Shown here: positions 55,594 through 64,000 of the stretch, one piece after another
How the letters are laid out: every line of letters begins with the position of its first letter
How positions within the stretch are numbered: the stretch's first letter is position 1
From: Cupriavidus sp. WKF15
GTDB taxonomy: Bacteria > Pseudomonadota > Gammaproteobacteria > Burkholderiales > Burkholderiaceae
NCBI RefSeq assembly: GCF_029278605.1
Contig: NZ_CP119573.1
Coordinates: 124,001 to 188,000, forward strand
Length of the DNA: 64,000 nucleotides
Direction of reading: 5' to 3'
The notes under the pieces: generated by a model
The model's input: the letters and a program-made list of their open reading frames with translations, nothing else
Database searches by the model: none
What the model was told of the DNA's origin: nothing
Made by a program: the position numbers and the translations under genes

Positions 55594-55646
55594 TTCCCAA
55601 TGCTCCTTTGCTGATCTGTTGAATGTCCCGCCGGTGCGGCGCCGCG

Positions 55647-56063
55647 TCAGGCAGCCAGGGCGATCAGTGCCTCGCCCGACAGCTTGGTTTCGCCCGCCTG
55701 GTTGCGGGTCTGCAGTGCCACACGCACGGTGCGCGTGGCGTCGTCCTTCTCCACTACCTTGCCGGTGCAGGCGATTTCATCGCCGACATGCGTGATGGCG
55801 GCAAAGCGCACCGAGAAGCTGCGGATGGCCTCCTGCGGCACCCAGTTGGTCAGCAGGCGGCCGAGGTAGGCCATCGACAGCATGCCGTGCGCGAACACGT
55901 CGGGCATGCCGGCCTGCCGCGCGAAGTCGATATCGACGTGGATGGGGTTGTGGTCGCCCGAGGCGCCCGCATACAGCGCCAGCGTGAGCCGGCTCAGCGG
56001 CGGCGCGGTGAAGGACGGCAGCTCCGTGCCGACCGCGATCTCATCAAACCGGAGGGTCTGCAT
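55647..56063 (-). CDS. MaoC family dehydratase
   Basis: A 138-residue hot-dog protein with the hydratase-2 motif YAGASGDHNPIHVD, where Asp and His are catalytic. It would hydrate the enoyl-CoA to a hydroxyacyl-CoA. AAGGAGACAGCC precedes the ATG. It follows a second MaoC-type gene by 10 bases, and the pair probably forms a heteromeric hydratase. This arrangement is also known for bulky, branched or steroid side-chain substrates. Confidence 0.85.
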   Translation of the reverse strand: MQTLRFDEIAVGTELPSFTAPPLSRLTLALYAGASGDHNPIHVDIDFARQAGMPDVFAHGMLSMAYLGRLLTNWVPQEAIRSFSVRFAAITHVGDEIACTGKVVEKDDATRTVRVALQTRNQAGETKLSGEALIALAA

Positions 56064-56073
56064 GGCTGTCTCC

Positions 56074-56517
56074 TTAGCTGTTGCGCACGACGATGGTGCT
56101 GCGCAGGTCGGCGACCGGTTCGCCCTTGGCATCGGTCACGCGGGTTTCGCGCACCACGAACTCCAGCGCGCCGCCCTTCTTGTCGTAGATGTCGGCCACG
56201 CGGGTCTCGAAGGTCAGGCGCTCGCCCGCATAGGCCATGCGGCGATACTCGAAATGCTGCTGGCCATGCAGGACCTTGCCGATGTCGATGTTCAGCCGCT
56301 CGATCATCGCGCGCGGATTGGGCGACTCCATCTCCAGGCAGAACAGGAACGTCGGCGGCACCGGCAGGCCCGGATAGCCCGCGGCCTCGGCTGCGGCGAG
56401 GTCGATGTAGCGCGCGTCGGTCTGCCCCGTCGCCCTGGCGAAGAAACGCAGGCGCCCGGCCTCCACGTCGACGGAGTGGCGCGAGATCACTGCGCCGATA
56501 TGCATCTTGTCAATCAT
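56074..56517 (-). CDS. MaoC N-terminal-domain-like protein (FAS1-like dehydratase)
   Basis: A 147-residue hot-dog protein lacking the catalytic motif of the neighbour. It starts MIDKMHIGAVISRHSVDVEAG and has YPGLPVPPTFLFCLE, as in the non-catalytic halves of MaoC hydratases. It probably pairs with the product of the next gene downstream. Gaps are 10 bases to that gene and 20 to the thiolase. Confidence 0.82.
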   Translation of the reverse strand: MIDKMHIGAVISRHSVDVEAGRLRFFARATGQTDARYIDLAAAEAAGYPGLPVPPTFLFCLEMESPNPRAMIERLNIDIGKVLHGQQHFEYRRMAYAGERLTFETRVADIYDKKGGALEFVVRETRVTDAKGEPVADLRSTIVVRNS

Positions 56518-56537
56518 CTTGCGGCTTCCTTTCCTGC

Positions 56538-57725
56538 TTACTGCTGGCGTTCGTATAGCGTCACCACGCAGGCGCCGCCGAGGCCCAGGTTGTGCTGCAG
56601 CGCCAGGCGCGCGCCGTCGACCTGGCGGTCGCCGGCCTTGCCGCGCAGTTGCCAGACCAGTTCGGCGCATTGCGCGAGACCGGTGGCGCCGAGCGGATGG
56701 CCCTTGGACAGCAGGCCGCCGGACGGATTGGTGACCACGCGGCCGCCGTAGGTGTTGTCGCCGTCGACGATGAACTTCTCGGCGGTGCCGACCGGCGTCA
56801 GGCCAAGGCCTTCATAGGTGATCAGCTCGTTGGCCGTGAAGCAGTCGTGCAGTTCGACCACGTCGATGTCGGTCGGCGCCACGCCGGCCTTCTCGTACAC
56901 GGCAGCCGCGGCGGCGGCGGTCATGTCGTAGCCCACCACCTTGCGCATGTCGCCTTCGTCGAAGGTGCTGTTGCGGTCCGTGGTCATGGCCTGCGCGGCG
57001 ATCCTCGCGCGGGCGTCCAGGCCATGCTTGCGCGCGAACGCCTCCGAGCACAGGATCGCGGCGGCCGCGCCGCAGGTCGGCGGACAGCACTGCAGGCGCG
57101 TGAGCGGATCGAACACGGTCGGCGCCGCCATCACCTCTTCCAGCGTCACGGTGTTGCGGAACACCGCGAACGGATTGCGCGCGGCATGCTGGCGGGCCTT
57201 GACCGAAATGCGCGCGAAGGTGTCGGGGCGGATGCCGTATTCCTTCATGTACGCGCGGCCCGCACCGCCGAAGAACTGGGCCGCGCGCGGCGCCTGCTCG
57301 TCGAAGCCCTGGACCTGCGCCATGGTCTTCGCGAAACGCTCCATCGGACCCGGACGGTCGGTATAGGCGCCCTTGAGCGCGCCCGGCACCATCTGCTCGA
57401 AGCCGACCGCGATCGCGCATTCGATCGCGCCGCTTTCCACCGCCTGGCGTGCCAGGAACAGCGCGGTCGAGCCGGTGGCGCAATTGTTGTTGACGTTGAT
57501 GACCGGGATACCCGTCAGGCCGACGCCGTAGATGGCTGCCTGGCCGGACGTGGAGTCGCCGAACACGTAGCCCACATAGGCCTGCTCGACCAGCGCGTAG
57601 TCGATGCCGGCGTCGGCCAGCGCGGCCTTGGCGGCGTTGGCGCCCATCACGCCATAGTCATCGCTGGCGCCCGGCTTGGTGAAGGGAATCATGCCGACGC
57701 CGGCTACTACCACTTTGTTGCTCAT
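56538..57725 (-). CDS. thiolase, SCP-x/lipid-transfer-protein type
   Basis: A 395-residue thiolase. The N-terminal Cys is in NNNCATGSTAL, the catalytic His in HDCFTANE and the second set in GHPLGATGL. The pattern fits the SCP-x/lipid-transfer-protein subgroup, which often acts on alpha-methyl-branched or steroid-side-chain acyl-CoA, rather than standard FadA. That suggests a branched or bulky substrate for this cluster. It is 44 bases after the ligase gene and starts the hydratase-dehydrogenase series. Confidence 0.87.
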   Translation of the reverse strand: MSNKVVVAGVGMIPFTKPGASDDYGVMGANAAKAALADAGIDYALVEQAYVGYVFGDSTSGQAAIYGVGLTGIPVINVNNNCATGSTALFLARQAVESGAIECAIAVGFEQMVPGALKGAYTDRPGPMERFAKTMAQVQGFDEQAPRAAQFFGGAGRAYMKEYGIRPDTFARISVKARQHAARNPFAVFRNTVTLEEVMAAPTVFDPLTRLQCCPPTCGAAAAILCSEAFARKHGLDARARIAAQAMTTDRNSTFDEGDMRKVVGYDMTAAAAAAVYEKAGVAPTDIDVVELHDCFTANELITYEGLGLTPVGTAEKFIVDGDNTYGGRVVTNPSGGLLSKGHPLGATGLAQCAELVWQLRGKAGDRQVDGARLALQHNLGLGGACVVTLYERQQ

Positions 57726-57769
57726 GTCGAGCTCCTGCTCAGAATGGAAATTGAAGGGAGGCGGCCGCT

Positions 57770-59326
57770 TCAGTTGACCTGCCGGGCGTTGTCTTGCCAG
57801 TAGGGAGCGCGCAGGTCGCGCTTGAGGATCTTGCCGGCCGCGGACAGCGGCATCTCGCCACGGAACTCGATGCTCTTCGGGCACTTGTAGCCGGCGATGA
57901 ACTGGCGGCAGTGCTCGCGCAGCGCGGCTTCGTCCGCCTGCGCGCCGGGCTTGAGCACGACCACGGCGTGCACGGCTTCGCCCCAGCGCGCATCGGGCAC
58001 GCCGATCACGGCGCACGACGCCACCGCCGGATGGCGCGAGAGCACGTTCTCGACTTCCGCCGAATAGACGTTCTCGCCCCCGCTGACGATCATGTCCTTG
58101 AGGCGGTCGACGATGAACAGGTAGCCGTTTTCATCCATGTAGGCGCCGTCGCCGGTGTGCAGCCAGCCGCCGCGCAAGGTCTCGGCTGTTTCGGCGGGCT
58201 TGTTCCAGTAGCCCTGCATGACATTGGGGCCGCGCACCACGATCTCGCCCACCGAATTGCGCGGGACTTCAATCCCCTGCTCGTCGACGATCTTCACGGT
58301 GACGCCGAAGCCGGGGCGGCCGGCCGAGCGGTACAGGCCGCTGGCGCGGCCTTCCGGGCCATGGTTGGCCGGCGGATTCACGGAGACCACCGGGGCAGCC
58401 TCGGTCAGGCCGTAGGCGTGATAGAACTGCACCTGCGGCAGCGCGGCCAGCGCCGCGTCGAGCAGGCCGGCGCTGATCGGCGAGGCGCCGTAGTTGATGC
58501 GCTGCAGGCCGCTCAGGTCATGGCTCGCGAAGTCGGGATGGGACAACACTGCCTGCAGCATGGTCGGCACCAGCAGGATCTCGTTGACCTTCTCGCTCAC
58601 CATGGTCTCCAGCACTTCCCTGGCATCGAAGGCCGGGATCAGCGCGTGCGTGGCGCCGGCGATGAACAGCGTCACGGCCTTGGCCATGGCGGCGGTATGG
58701 AACAGCGGGCAGGCGTGGAGGGTGATGGTGTCTTCGGGGCACGGGTACTGGGCCATGCGCGAGATCGCCGATGACCACAGGTTCATGTGCGACTGCATCA
58801 CGCCCTTGGGCTTGCCCGTGGTACCGCCGGTGTACATGATGGCGGCAAGGTCGTCGCCGCCGCGCAGCGCGTCATCGACCGGCGCGGCATCGGCCACCAG
58901 TTGCTCGTACGACAGCATGCCGTCCGGCGCCGGGCCGTCGCCGGCGTGGATCAGCAGCGGCTTGCGGCTGGCGCCGGCCACAATGCCCGCCACCAGGGGC
59001 AGGAAGTGGTCGTCGACGATCAGGATGCCGGTGTCGCAGTCGTCCAGCGAGTAGACGATCTCCGGCACGCTCCAGCGGGTATTGACGGGATTGAGCACGC
59101 CGCCGCCCCACCAGACGGACAGCATGTATTCGATGTAGCGGTCGGAGTTCAGCGCCAGCATGCTGACGCGGTCCCCTTCGGCCATGCCGAGCTGGCGCAG
59201 GGCGCCGGCCAGGCGCGCGACGCGGTCGCCAAGCTGGCGGAAGGTCTGGCGGCGGGTACGGAAAACGGTGGCGGTGCGATCGGGCGTTTGCTGCAGGCAG
59301 CGGTGCAGCCCCTGGGTCAGGTACAT
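57770..59326 (-). CDS. acyl-CoA synthetase, AMP-forming
   Basis: A 518-residue ligase. It has MYTGGTTGKPKGV, YHAYGLTEAAP and the C-terminal SAAGKILKRDLR lysine. It would activate the acid from the GMC/ALDH steps to its CoA ester. It differs clearly from the FadD3-like ligase in the first cluster. It is the first gene of the ten-gene run and divergent from the LAL regulator. GGAGACTTCGCAGT precedes the ATG, in a gap that holds a one-mismatch copy of the inverted motif. Confidence 0.87.
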   Translation of the reverse strand: MYLTQGLHRCLQQTPDRTATVFRTRRQTFRQLGDRVARLAGALRQLGMAEGDRVSMLALNSDRYIEYMLSVWWGGGVLNPVNTRWSVPEIVYSLDDCDTGILIVDDHFLPLVAGIVAGASRKPLLIHAGDGPAPDGMLSYEQLVADAAPVDDALRGGDDLAAIMYTGGTTGKPKGVMQSHMNLWSSAISRMAQYPCPEDTITLHACPLFHTAAMAKAVTLFIAGATHALIPAFDAREVLETMVSEKVNEILLVPTMLQAVLSHPDFASHDLSGLQRINYGASPISAGLLDAALAALPQVQFYHAYGLTEAAPVVSVNPPANHGPEGRASGLYRSAGRPGFGVTVKIVDEQGIEVPRNSVGEIVVRGPNVMQGYWNKPAETAETLRGGWLHTGDGAYMDENGYLFIVDRLKDMIVSGGENVYSAEVENVLSRHPAVASCAVIGVPDARWGEAVHAVVVLKPGAQADEAALREHCRQFIAGYKCPKSIEFRGEMPLSAAGKILKRDLRAPYWQDNARQVN

Positions 59327-59469
59327 ACTGCGAAGTCTCCGGTGGCGCGGTGGCGCGGTGTCGCGGTGTCGCGGCGGCGGACGTGGCGCCCCGCTGTAGT
59401 CGGCCACTTTAGGAGCCGCCGGATGGCCTGTCGTCGGCCGAAGGGAGGAAAATCCCGCCAGCCGCCAAA

Positions 59470-59485
59470 TCGTCCGAAAGAACTA
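59470..59485. promoter_or_regulatory. weak copy of the 16-bp inverted motif (second cluster)
   Basis: TCGTC-CGAAAG-AACTA, with one mismatch in the right half-site. It lies between the ligase and LAL regulator genes in the 272-base divergent gap. Confidence 0.35.
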
Positions 59486-59598
59486 CGACAGGCGTACATC
59501 ACCGTGGAACAATCGCGTTTTTCCTGAGTCAGACACCTGAAATGCGTATGATTCATCACAAATCACGCAATATCGCAGGGCGACTCGCCGAATCAGCC

Positions 59599-62370
59599 AT
59601 GCGCACAGGAGTAGAGGAGATTCCCTTGCCCGCCGACCCCGCCTCGACCGGAACCATCAGCGAACCTGGCCTGCCGGGGCTGGTGGCGTCCAAGCTGGTG
59701 CCTCCGGCCAGCGGCCCGGCGACGCTCGCGCGGCCGCAGCTGGTGCAGGGCATGCTCGATGCCAGCGCCGCACGCCTGATCCTGATCCGCGCGGCCGCCG
59801 GCTTTGGCAAGACCACGCTGATGCAGCAGTACGCCGCCCAGTGCGCGGCGCGCCAGCGCGGCACGGCATGGCTGCGCGTGGACGGCGGCGACAACGACCT
59901 GCAGCGTTTCCTGGTCCACCTGGACGCCGGCCTCCAGGCCCTGCATGGCAAGCGCAAGGCCGCGCGGCCCCCCGCTCCCGCCAGTGAGCCGGCCGGGCCG
60001 TGGCTGGCGCACCGCATCATCGAACAAGTCGCGGGCGCCGTGCTGCCGCTCAGCATCCTGCTCGACGACTTCGAGGCCGTGCAGAGCGCCTCGGTCCTCA
60101 ATTTCGTGCAGCAGCTCATCGAGGCCATGCCGCCATGCGGGACGCTGGTGATCGCCTCGCGCGTGACTCCCGAGATCGGCCTGGGGCGCATCCGCGCGCG
60201 CGGGCACCTGCTCGAGATCCATCCGGCGCAACTGCGCTTTACGCTGGAGGAAGCCACCGCCCTGATCCGCGAACGCTGCCACCTGCCCCTGAGAGACAAC
60301 GAGATCGCCACCTTGCATCGCTGCACCGAAGGCTGGGCCACGGCGATCTACCTGGCCACGCTGTCGCTGCAGACCCGCACGGACCACGCGGCTTTCGTCG
60401 CCTCGTTCTCGGGCACCAACCTCGAGCTGGCCGAATACCTGGCCGAGGACATCCTGGCGCAGCAAACCGAGGCCTGCCGCACCTTCCTGCTCGAGACCAG
60501 CGTGCTGGGCCAGCTCAGCGCGCCGTTATGCGACGCGGTCACGGGCCGGCAGGACAGCCGCGCGATGATCGACTATCTCGAGCGCGCCAACCTGCTGCTG
60601 TTCCCGCTGGACGGCGACCGGACCTGGTATCGCTATCACCAGCTTTTCGCCAGCTTCCTGCAGCACCGCCTGGACCTGCAGCAGCCCGGACGCGCCACGG
60701 CGCTGCACCGCGCCGCCGCACACTGGTATCTCGAGCAGAACCGGCCGGTGCCGGCGGTGGACCACCTGCTCCAGGACGGGCTGCACGAGGAAGCGCTGCC
60801 CGAGATCGCGCGCCATGCCGATGCGCTGCTCAACGCCGGGCGCGTGCGGCTGCTGGTGCGCTGGCTGGACCAGATTCCGCCGCAAGCGCTGGCGCGCTAT
60901 CCGCGCCTGCGGCTGGCGCGTGCGTGGGCGCTGCTGCTCAACCGGCGCTACCCCGATGCCCAGCAGGCCATCGAATCCATCCAGGCGGAACTCGACGACA
61001 GCGCCGCCAGCCAGCGGCTCGCCGTGGAGGCGGAAACCATCCGCTGCGTACTGCTGGTCATGACCGACCAGGTGGAAGCCTGCCGCCAGGCCAGCATGGG
61101 CCAGATCAACCGGCTCGGGCCGGAGGACCTGTTCCAGTCCTGCATCCTGGCCAATTCGCTCGCGTACAGCCTGATCTGCACGCACCGCTACGACGACGCG
61201 CGCGGCGTGCTGTCGCGCGCGATCCAGCGCGGCGCCGATGAGCGCTCGGTATTCATGCGCAGCATCGCCGATTGCCTCGAGGGCATCATCGACCTGGTGC
61301 AGGGCCGCCTGGGCAACGCGCTGGCGCGCTTCCACACCGCCTCCACGCGCACCTGGGACGACGCGCGCGGCGACATCACCGGCGACAAGCCCGCCATCGA
61401 CACCTCATGGGCGCTGGCCCTGTATGAGAACGACGCGCTCGACGAGATGGCCCGGCTGCTGGCCGACGCACTGCCCTACACCAAGGCCAACGGACCGCCC
61501 GACTCGGTCATCGGCTGCCACGTGATGAGCGCGCGCCTGGCGCTGCTGCGCGGCGACAAGGAGCAATGGCTGCGCGTGCTGGCGGAGCTGGAGCAGCTCG
61601 GCCAGCAGGTCAACGCCGAACGTTCGGTGTGCTCGGCATGGCTGGAGCGGGCCCGCGTGGCCACGCTCGAGGGCCGGCTCGAGGCCGCCGAGCAGGCGCT
61701 GCGCGCGGTCGATCTCTATGGCGGCTGGGAAGCGCTCGATACCGCCGGCCACGCCAGCGACATCGACCGGCCGTCGATCGCGCGGCGCCGGCTGGAGATC
61801 GCGCAGGGACAGCATGCCCAGGCACTCGCCGCGCTGGACGCGGCCATTGCCGCCGCCACGGCGCAGCAGCGCTACTGGCGCCTGATCAAGCTACGCATCC
61901 TGCGCGCCGCGGCGCTGGACGGCCTGGCGCGGCATGACGAAGCGCTGCAGGAGATCACCGAAGCGTTGCGCCTGGCGAGCCATGAAGGCTTCCTGCGCAC
62001 GTTCCTGGATGAAGGCGACCGGGTGGCCGCGCTCGTGCGCAACTGGGCATCGGCACACCAGGCGCACGCAGCCAGCCTGGGCATCGCACCCCAGTTCGTC
62101 ACCCGGCTGCTCGGCAAGCTGCCCGGCGCCTCCCCCGGCCACGACGCCGAGCCCGCGCTGGTGGCCGGCCTGTCGGACAGCCTCACGGCGCGCGAACTGG
62201 AGGTGCTGCAGATGCTGTCGGCGGGCCTGCGCAACCGCGCCATCGCGGAGCGGCTGTTCCTGTCCGAACTGACGGTCAAGTCACACCTGCGCAAGATCAA
62301 TACGAAGCTCGGCGCACAGAACCGTACCGAAGCGGTTGCCATCGGCCGCGCGCGCGGGCTGATTCCCTGA
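59599..62370 (+). CDS. LuxR-type LAL activator (MalT/AlkS-like)
   Basis: A large regulator of about 923 residues. An N-terminal ATPase domain has Walker A (AGFGKTTL) and Walker B (LSILLDDFE), then comes a long helical repeat region, and a C-terminal LuxR helix-turn-helix follows (LTARELEVLQMLSAGLRNRAIAERLFLSELTVKSHLRKINTKL). This is the LAL/MalT architecture, shared with AlkS. The start is uncertain: ATGs at 59542 and 59599 are possible, and a TTG at 59626 has a strong GAGGAG. Divergent from the ten-gene operon, it probably activates it in response to an unknown ligand. Confidence 0.88.
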   Translation: MRTGVEEIPLPADPASTGTISEPGLPGLVASKLVPPASGPATLARPQLVQGMLDASAARLILIRAAAGFGKTTLMQQYAAQCAARQRGTAWLRVDGGDNDLQRFLVHLDAGLQALHGKRKAARPPAPASEPAGPWLAHRIIEQVAGAVLPLSILLDDFEAVQSASVLNFVQQLIEAMPPCGTLVIASRVTPEIGLGRIRARGHLLEIHPAQLRFTLEEATALIRERCHLPLRDNEIATLHRCTEGWATAIYLATLSLQTRTDHAAFVASFSGTNLELAEYLAEDILAQQTEACRTFLLETSVLGQLSAPLCDAVTGRQDSRAMIDYLERANLLLFPLDGDRTWYRYHQLFASFLQHRLDLQQPGRATALHRAAAHWYLEQNRPVPAVDHLLQDGLHEEALPEIARHADALLNAGRVRLLVRWLDQIPPQALARYPRLRLARAWALLLNRRYPDAQQAIESIQAELDDSAASQRLAVEAETIRCVLLVMTDQVEACRQASMGQINRLGPEDLFQSCILANSLAYSLICTHRYDDARGVLSRAIQRGADERSVFMRSIADCLEGIIDLVQGRLGNALARFHTASTRTWDDARGDITGDKPAIDTSWALALYENDALDEMARLLADALPYTKANGPPDSVIGCHVMSARLALLRGDKEQWLRVLAELEQLGQQVNAERSVCSAWLERARVATLEGRLEAAEQALRAVDLYGGWEALDTAGHASDIDRPSIARRRLEIAQGQHAQALAALDAAIAAATAQQRYWRLIKLRILRAAALDGLARHDEALQEITEALRLASHEGFLRTFLDEGDRVAALVRNWASAHQAHAASLGIAPQFVTRLLGKLPGASPGHDAEPALVAGLSDSLTARELEVLQMLSAGLRNRAIAERLFLSELTVKSHLRKINTKLGAQNRTEAVAIGRARGLIP

Positions 62371-62550
62371 GGGCAGGACGCCGGCCTGCGTACCGGTATG
62401 CTGAGCCCCGCGCGCACGCGCGCGCGGCGAACTTGCGCGCCGCCTGCTCGACGCAGGATATTCAGATCATCATCGGACAATCGGATGTGAAGCCATAACT
62501 GCTGCCCGCGCGTTGCGCGCACATTGCGCGGGCGGCGTTCCTGATTACGC

Positions 62551-62982
62551 TCATGTCCGACGAAGCACCATGCAGGTAGCCGTGGCAGTCGCCACCAGTT
62601 CCCCGTCCTGGCGCAGTTCCCCGACCACGTTGCAGACATTGCGGCCGCGCCGCTCCAGCCGCGCGCGCCCTTGCAGCGGGCCTGCCTGCGCGGGCCGCAG
62701 GAACGAGAGATTCAGGTTCAGCGTCGAGCAGAATTCGCCATCGGCCAGCGTCGCGGTGACGAGCATCGCGGTCACATCGTCCAGCATGGCGCCCAGCATG
62801 CCGCCCTGCACCTGGCCAGCCGGATTGAGGAAGGCCTCGGTGGCCACGTAGTCGGATTCGAGCGAGCCGCCCTCCGGATCGGCGCGGCGGACCACTCCCC
62901 CCAGCAGGCCGGCAACAGCCGGCAGCGGGGCTTCGCCGCGCAGCATCCTCGTGAAATAGTTGACGTTGCTCATCGTATGCAT
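62551..62982 (-). CDS. PaaI-family thioesterase (hot-dog fold)
   Basis: A 143-residue hot-dog thioesterase. The segment NPAGQVQGGMLGAMLDDVTAM is the PaaI-type active-site region, with a catalytic Asp probably in LDDVTA. It likely hydrolyses CoA esters that accumulate. It is the last gene of a three-gene set with crotonase and RraA-like genes, 5 bases after the crotonase stop. Alternative ATGs lie within 9 bases. Confidence 0.82.
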   Translation of the reverse strand: MHTMSNVNYFTRMLRGEAPLPAVAGLLGGVVRRADPEGGSLESDYVATEAFLNPAGQVQGGMLGAMLDDVTAMLVTATLADGEFCSTLNLNLSFLRPAQAGPLQGRARLERRGRNVCNVVGELRQDGELVATATATCMVLRRT

Positions 62983-62987
62983 AGGGG

Positions 62988-63758
62988 TCAACGGCCGGTA
63001 AAGCGCGGCACGCGCTTTTCCCGCCATGCCAGTGCGCCTTCGCGCAGGTCGTCGGAAGCATCGGCCGCGGCGATGTCTTGCGCCAGCCCGTCGGTATCGA
63101 GCTCGCCGCGGGCAATGCGGTTCAGGTGCTTCTTCATGCCAAGCAGCGCCAGCGGCGCCATGCCCGCCAGTGCCTCGCTCCAGTGCGCCGTCAGTGCGCG
63201 CAGCGCTTCGGGACATTCTTCCAGCCGATCCAGGTACCCGCACGCCAGCATGGCGGCCGCGTCGAACTTGTCGGCCATCAGCAGGATGCGCTTGGCCGTG
63301 GCCAGGCCCAGCCGCGTGACATAGCGCTCCATGCCGCCGCGGTAGAACAGCAGGCCCAGGCGCGCGGCAGGCACGGAAATTTCCGTGCCGACCGCGCCGA
63401 AGCGGAAGTCGCACGCCAGCGCCAGGTCGGTGGCGCCGCCATAGACGCCGCCATGCAGCACGGCAATCGTGACCGGCCGCGCCTGTTCGAGCGCGTTGGC
63501 CAGTGCCTCGAAGCGGGCACTGGCATCGGCGCCGCCAAGGCGGCCGATATTGAACCCGCTGCAGAAATGCCGGCCCTGTCCCTCGATGCGCAGCACGCGT
63601 ATGCGGCTGTCCGCGTCCACGGTCTGCAGGTACTGGCGCAACAGGTCAAGGTCCCCCGGCTCCAGCCGGTTCGCCACCTCGGGGCGGCGCAGGGTGATGA
63701 CCGCGATATGGCCGTCGACGGCCAGTTCCGGCGGCTGTCCTTGCGGGGTCTCGCTCAT
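62988..63758 (-). CDS. enoyl-CoA hydratase/isomerase family (crotonase-like)
   Basis: A 256-residue crotonase-fold protein. The oxyanion-hole loop is FCSGFNIGRLGG. The two Glu residues of true hydratases are not conserved: the first position (GGGxE in ECH) reads GGATD, and the second (PExxLGL) reads PAARLGL. It may therefore be an isomerase, hydrolase or lyase variant. It sits between the thioesterase and RraA-like genes (5- and 15-base gaps). Confidence 0.82.
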   Translation of the reverse strand: MSETPQGQPPELAVDGHIAVITLRRPEVANRLEPGDLDLLRQYLQTVDADSRIRVLRIEGQGRHFCSGFNIGRLGGADASARFEALANALEQARPVTIAVLHGGVYGGATDLALACDFRFGAVGTEISVPAARLGLLFYRGGMERYVTRLGLATAKRILLMADKFDAAAMLACGYLDRLEECPEALRALTAHWSEALAGMAPLALLGMKKHLNRIARGELDTDGLAQDIAAADASDDLREGALAWREKRVPRFTGR

Positions 63759-63773
63759 GGCATCCGGCCTCGC

Positions 63774-64000
63774 TCAGTGAAAGCCGTAGATCCGCATGGT
63801 GGTCTCGCCCGCCTCCACCCGCCTGAGAATGGCGGCTTCGGTGGCCTCGCGGTCCTGTGCCTTGCGAACAACCTCCGCCGCGCGGCCGCGCGGCACCACC
63901 ACCACGCCGTCACGGTCGCCCACGACCAGGTCACCCGCCTCCACACGAGCACCGCCGACCAGCACCGGCGCATTGAGCCAGCCGATCGCGCCGTAGTCCT
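63774..64000 (-). CDS. RraA-like/HMG aldolase-type protein, C-terminal part
   Basis: The C-terminal 75 residues of a gene that enters from the right edge. The visible part (DYGAIGWLNAPVLVGGARVEAGDLVVGDRDGVVVVPRG) matches the RraA/4-hydroxy-4-methyl-2-oxoglutarate aldolase family. The full gene is cut by the window end. It is 15 bases upstream of the crotonase and probably in the same operon. Confidence 0.72.
   Translation of the reverse strand, partial: DYGAIGWLNAPVLVGGARVEAGDLVVGDRDGVVVVPRGRAAEVVRKAQDREATEAAILRRVEAGETTMRIYGFH

Overview
This window is high-GC DNA, gene-dense, with no tRNA, rRNA, CRISPR array, phage or insertion-sequence genes that I can see. The gene families (tripartite-tricarboxylate 'Bug' binding protein, DUF1302 outer-membrane protein, FAD/SDR/CoA-ligase catabolic clusters, LuxR-type catabolic activators, paired universal stress proteins) and the codon use point to a betaproteobacterium of the Burkholderiales, most likely Cupriavidus or a close relative. 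That genus assignment is inference.

Layout. 1-8.7 kb: housekeeping-type genes (DUF255 thioredoxin-fold protein, exported Pcm, membrane-bound spermidine-synthase-like protein, diguanylate cyclase, a methyltransferase). 8.9-30.3 kb: a steroid-type catabolic region. It holds a FadD3-like HIP-CoA ligase, an Old Yellow Enzyme, a KshA-like Rieske oxygenase, a ketosteroid isomerase with Tyr14/Asp38 in register with the Comamonas enzyme, a delta4-ketosteroid-dehydrogenase-like flavoprotein, a TesD/HsaD-like hydrolase, a TesE-F-G-like hydratase/acetaldehyde dehydrogenase/aldolase operon, a DUF1302 outer-membrane protein, five SDRs, a TetR repressor and two paralogous LuxR regulators of the TeiR/TesR size. 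30.6-33.7 kb: an orphan hutH-hutT pair behind a HutC-like palindrome. 34.1-42.1 kb: CitMHS transporter with an orphan solute-binding protein, a Tat-exported alpha/beta hydrolase, a proline-rich small peptide gene, OsmC, AraC and a Kef/YbaL antiporter. 42.2-48.3 kb: cysK, two divergent usp genes with FNR-type boxes, a zinc alcohol dehydrogenase, a lipoprotein, serA and a small fimbrial-like protein. 48.4-64 kb: a second catabolic cluster, with ten collinear minus-strand genes that would take an alcohol to aldehyde, acid, acyl-CoA and through beta-oxidation. It is divergent from a MalT/AlkS-like LAL activator, followed by a thioesterase, a crotonase and the end of an RraA-like gene.

The main new observation is a 16-bp inverted motif, TnGTCC-N4-GGACTA (with small variations), at eight places between 15.1 and 25.8 kb. 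Each lies in a gap in front of a transcription unit of the steroid region (kshA operon, both luxR genes, an SDR, the flavoprotein, a 70-residue exported protein, the divergent hydrolase/SDR pair, the outer-membrane protein plus tesEFG genes). It is a strong candidate operator for one or both LuxR regulators. A one-mismatch copy lies in the divergent promoter region of the second catabolic cluster, hinting that the two clusters may belong to one regulon. A second unexplained structure is a dispersed palindromic repeat, one half copy and two long copies (near 5.7, 21.0 and 30.4 kb), one with a perfect 27-bp inverted repeat.

The steroid gene set is incomplete here. No KshB reductase, HsaC/TesB extradiol dioxygenase, HsaAB/TesA1A2 monooxygenase or IpdAB was found, so the missing steps must be encoded elsewhere.
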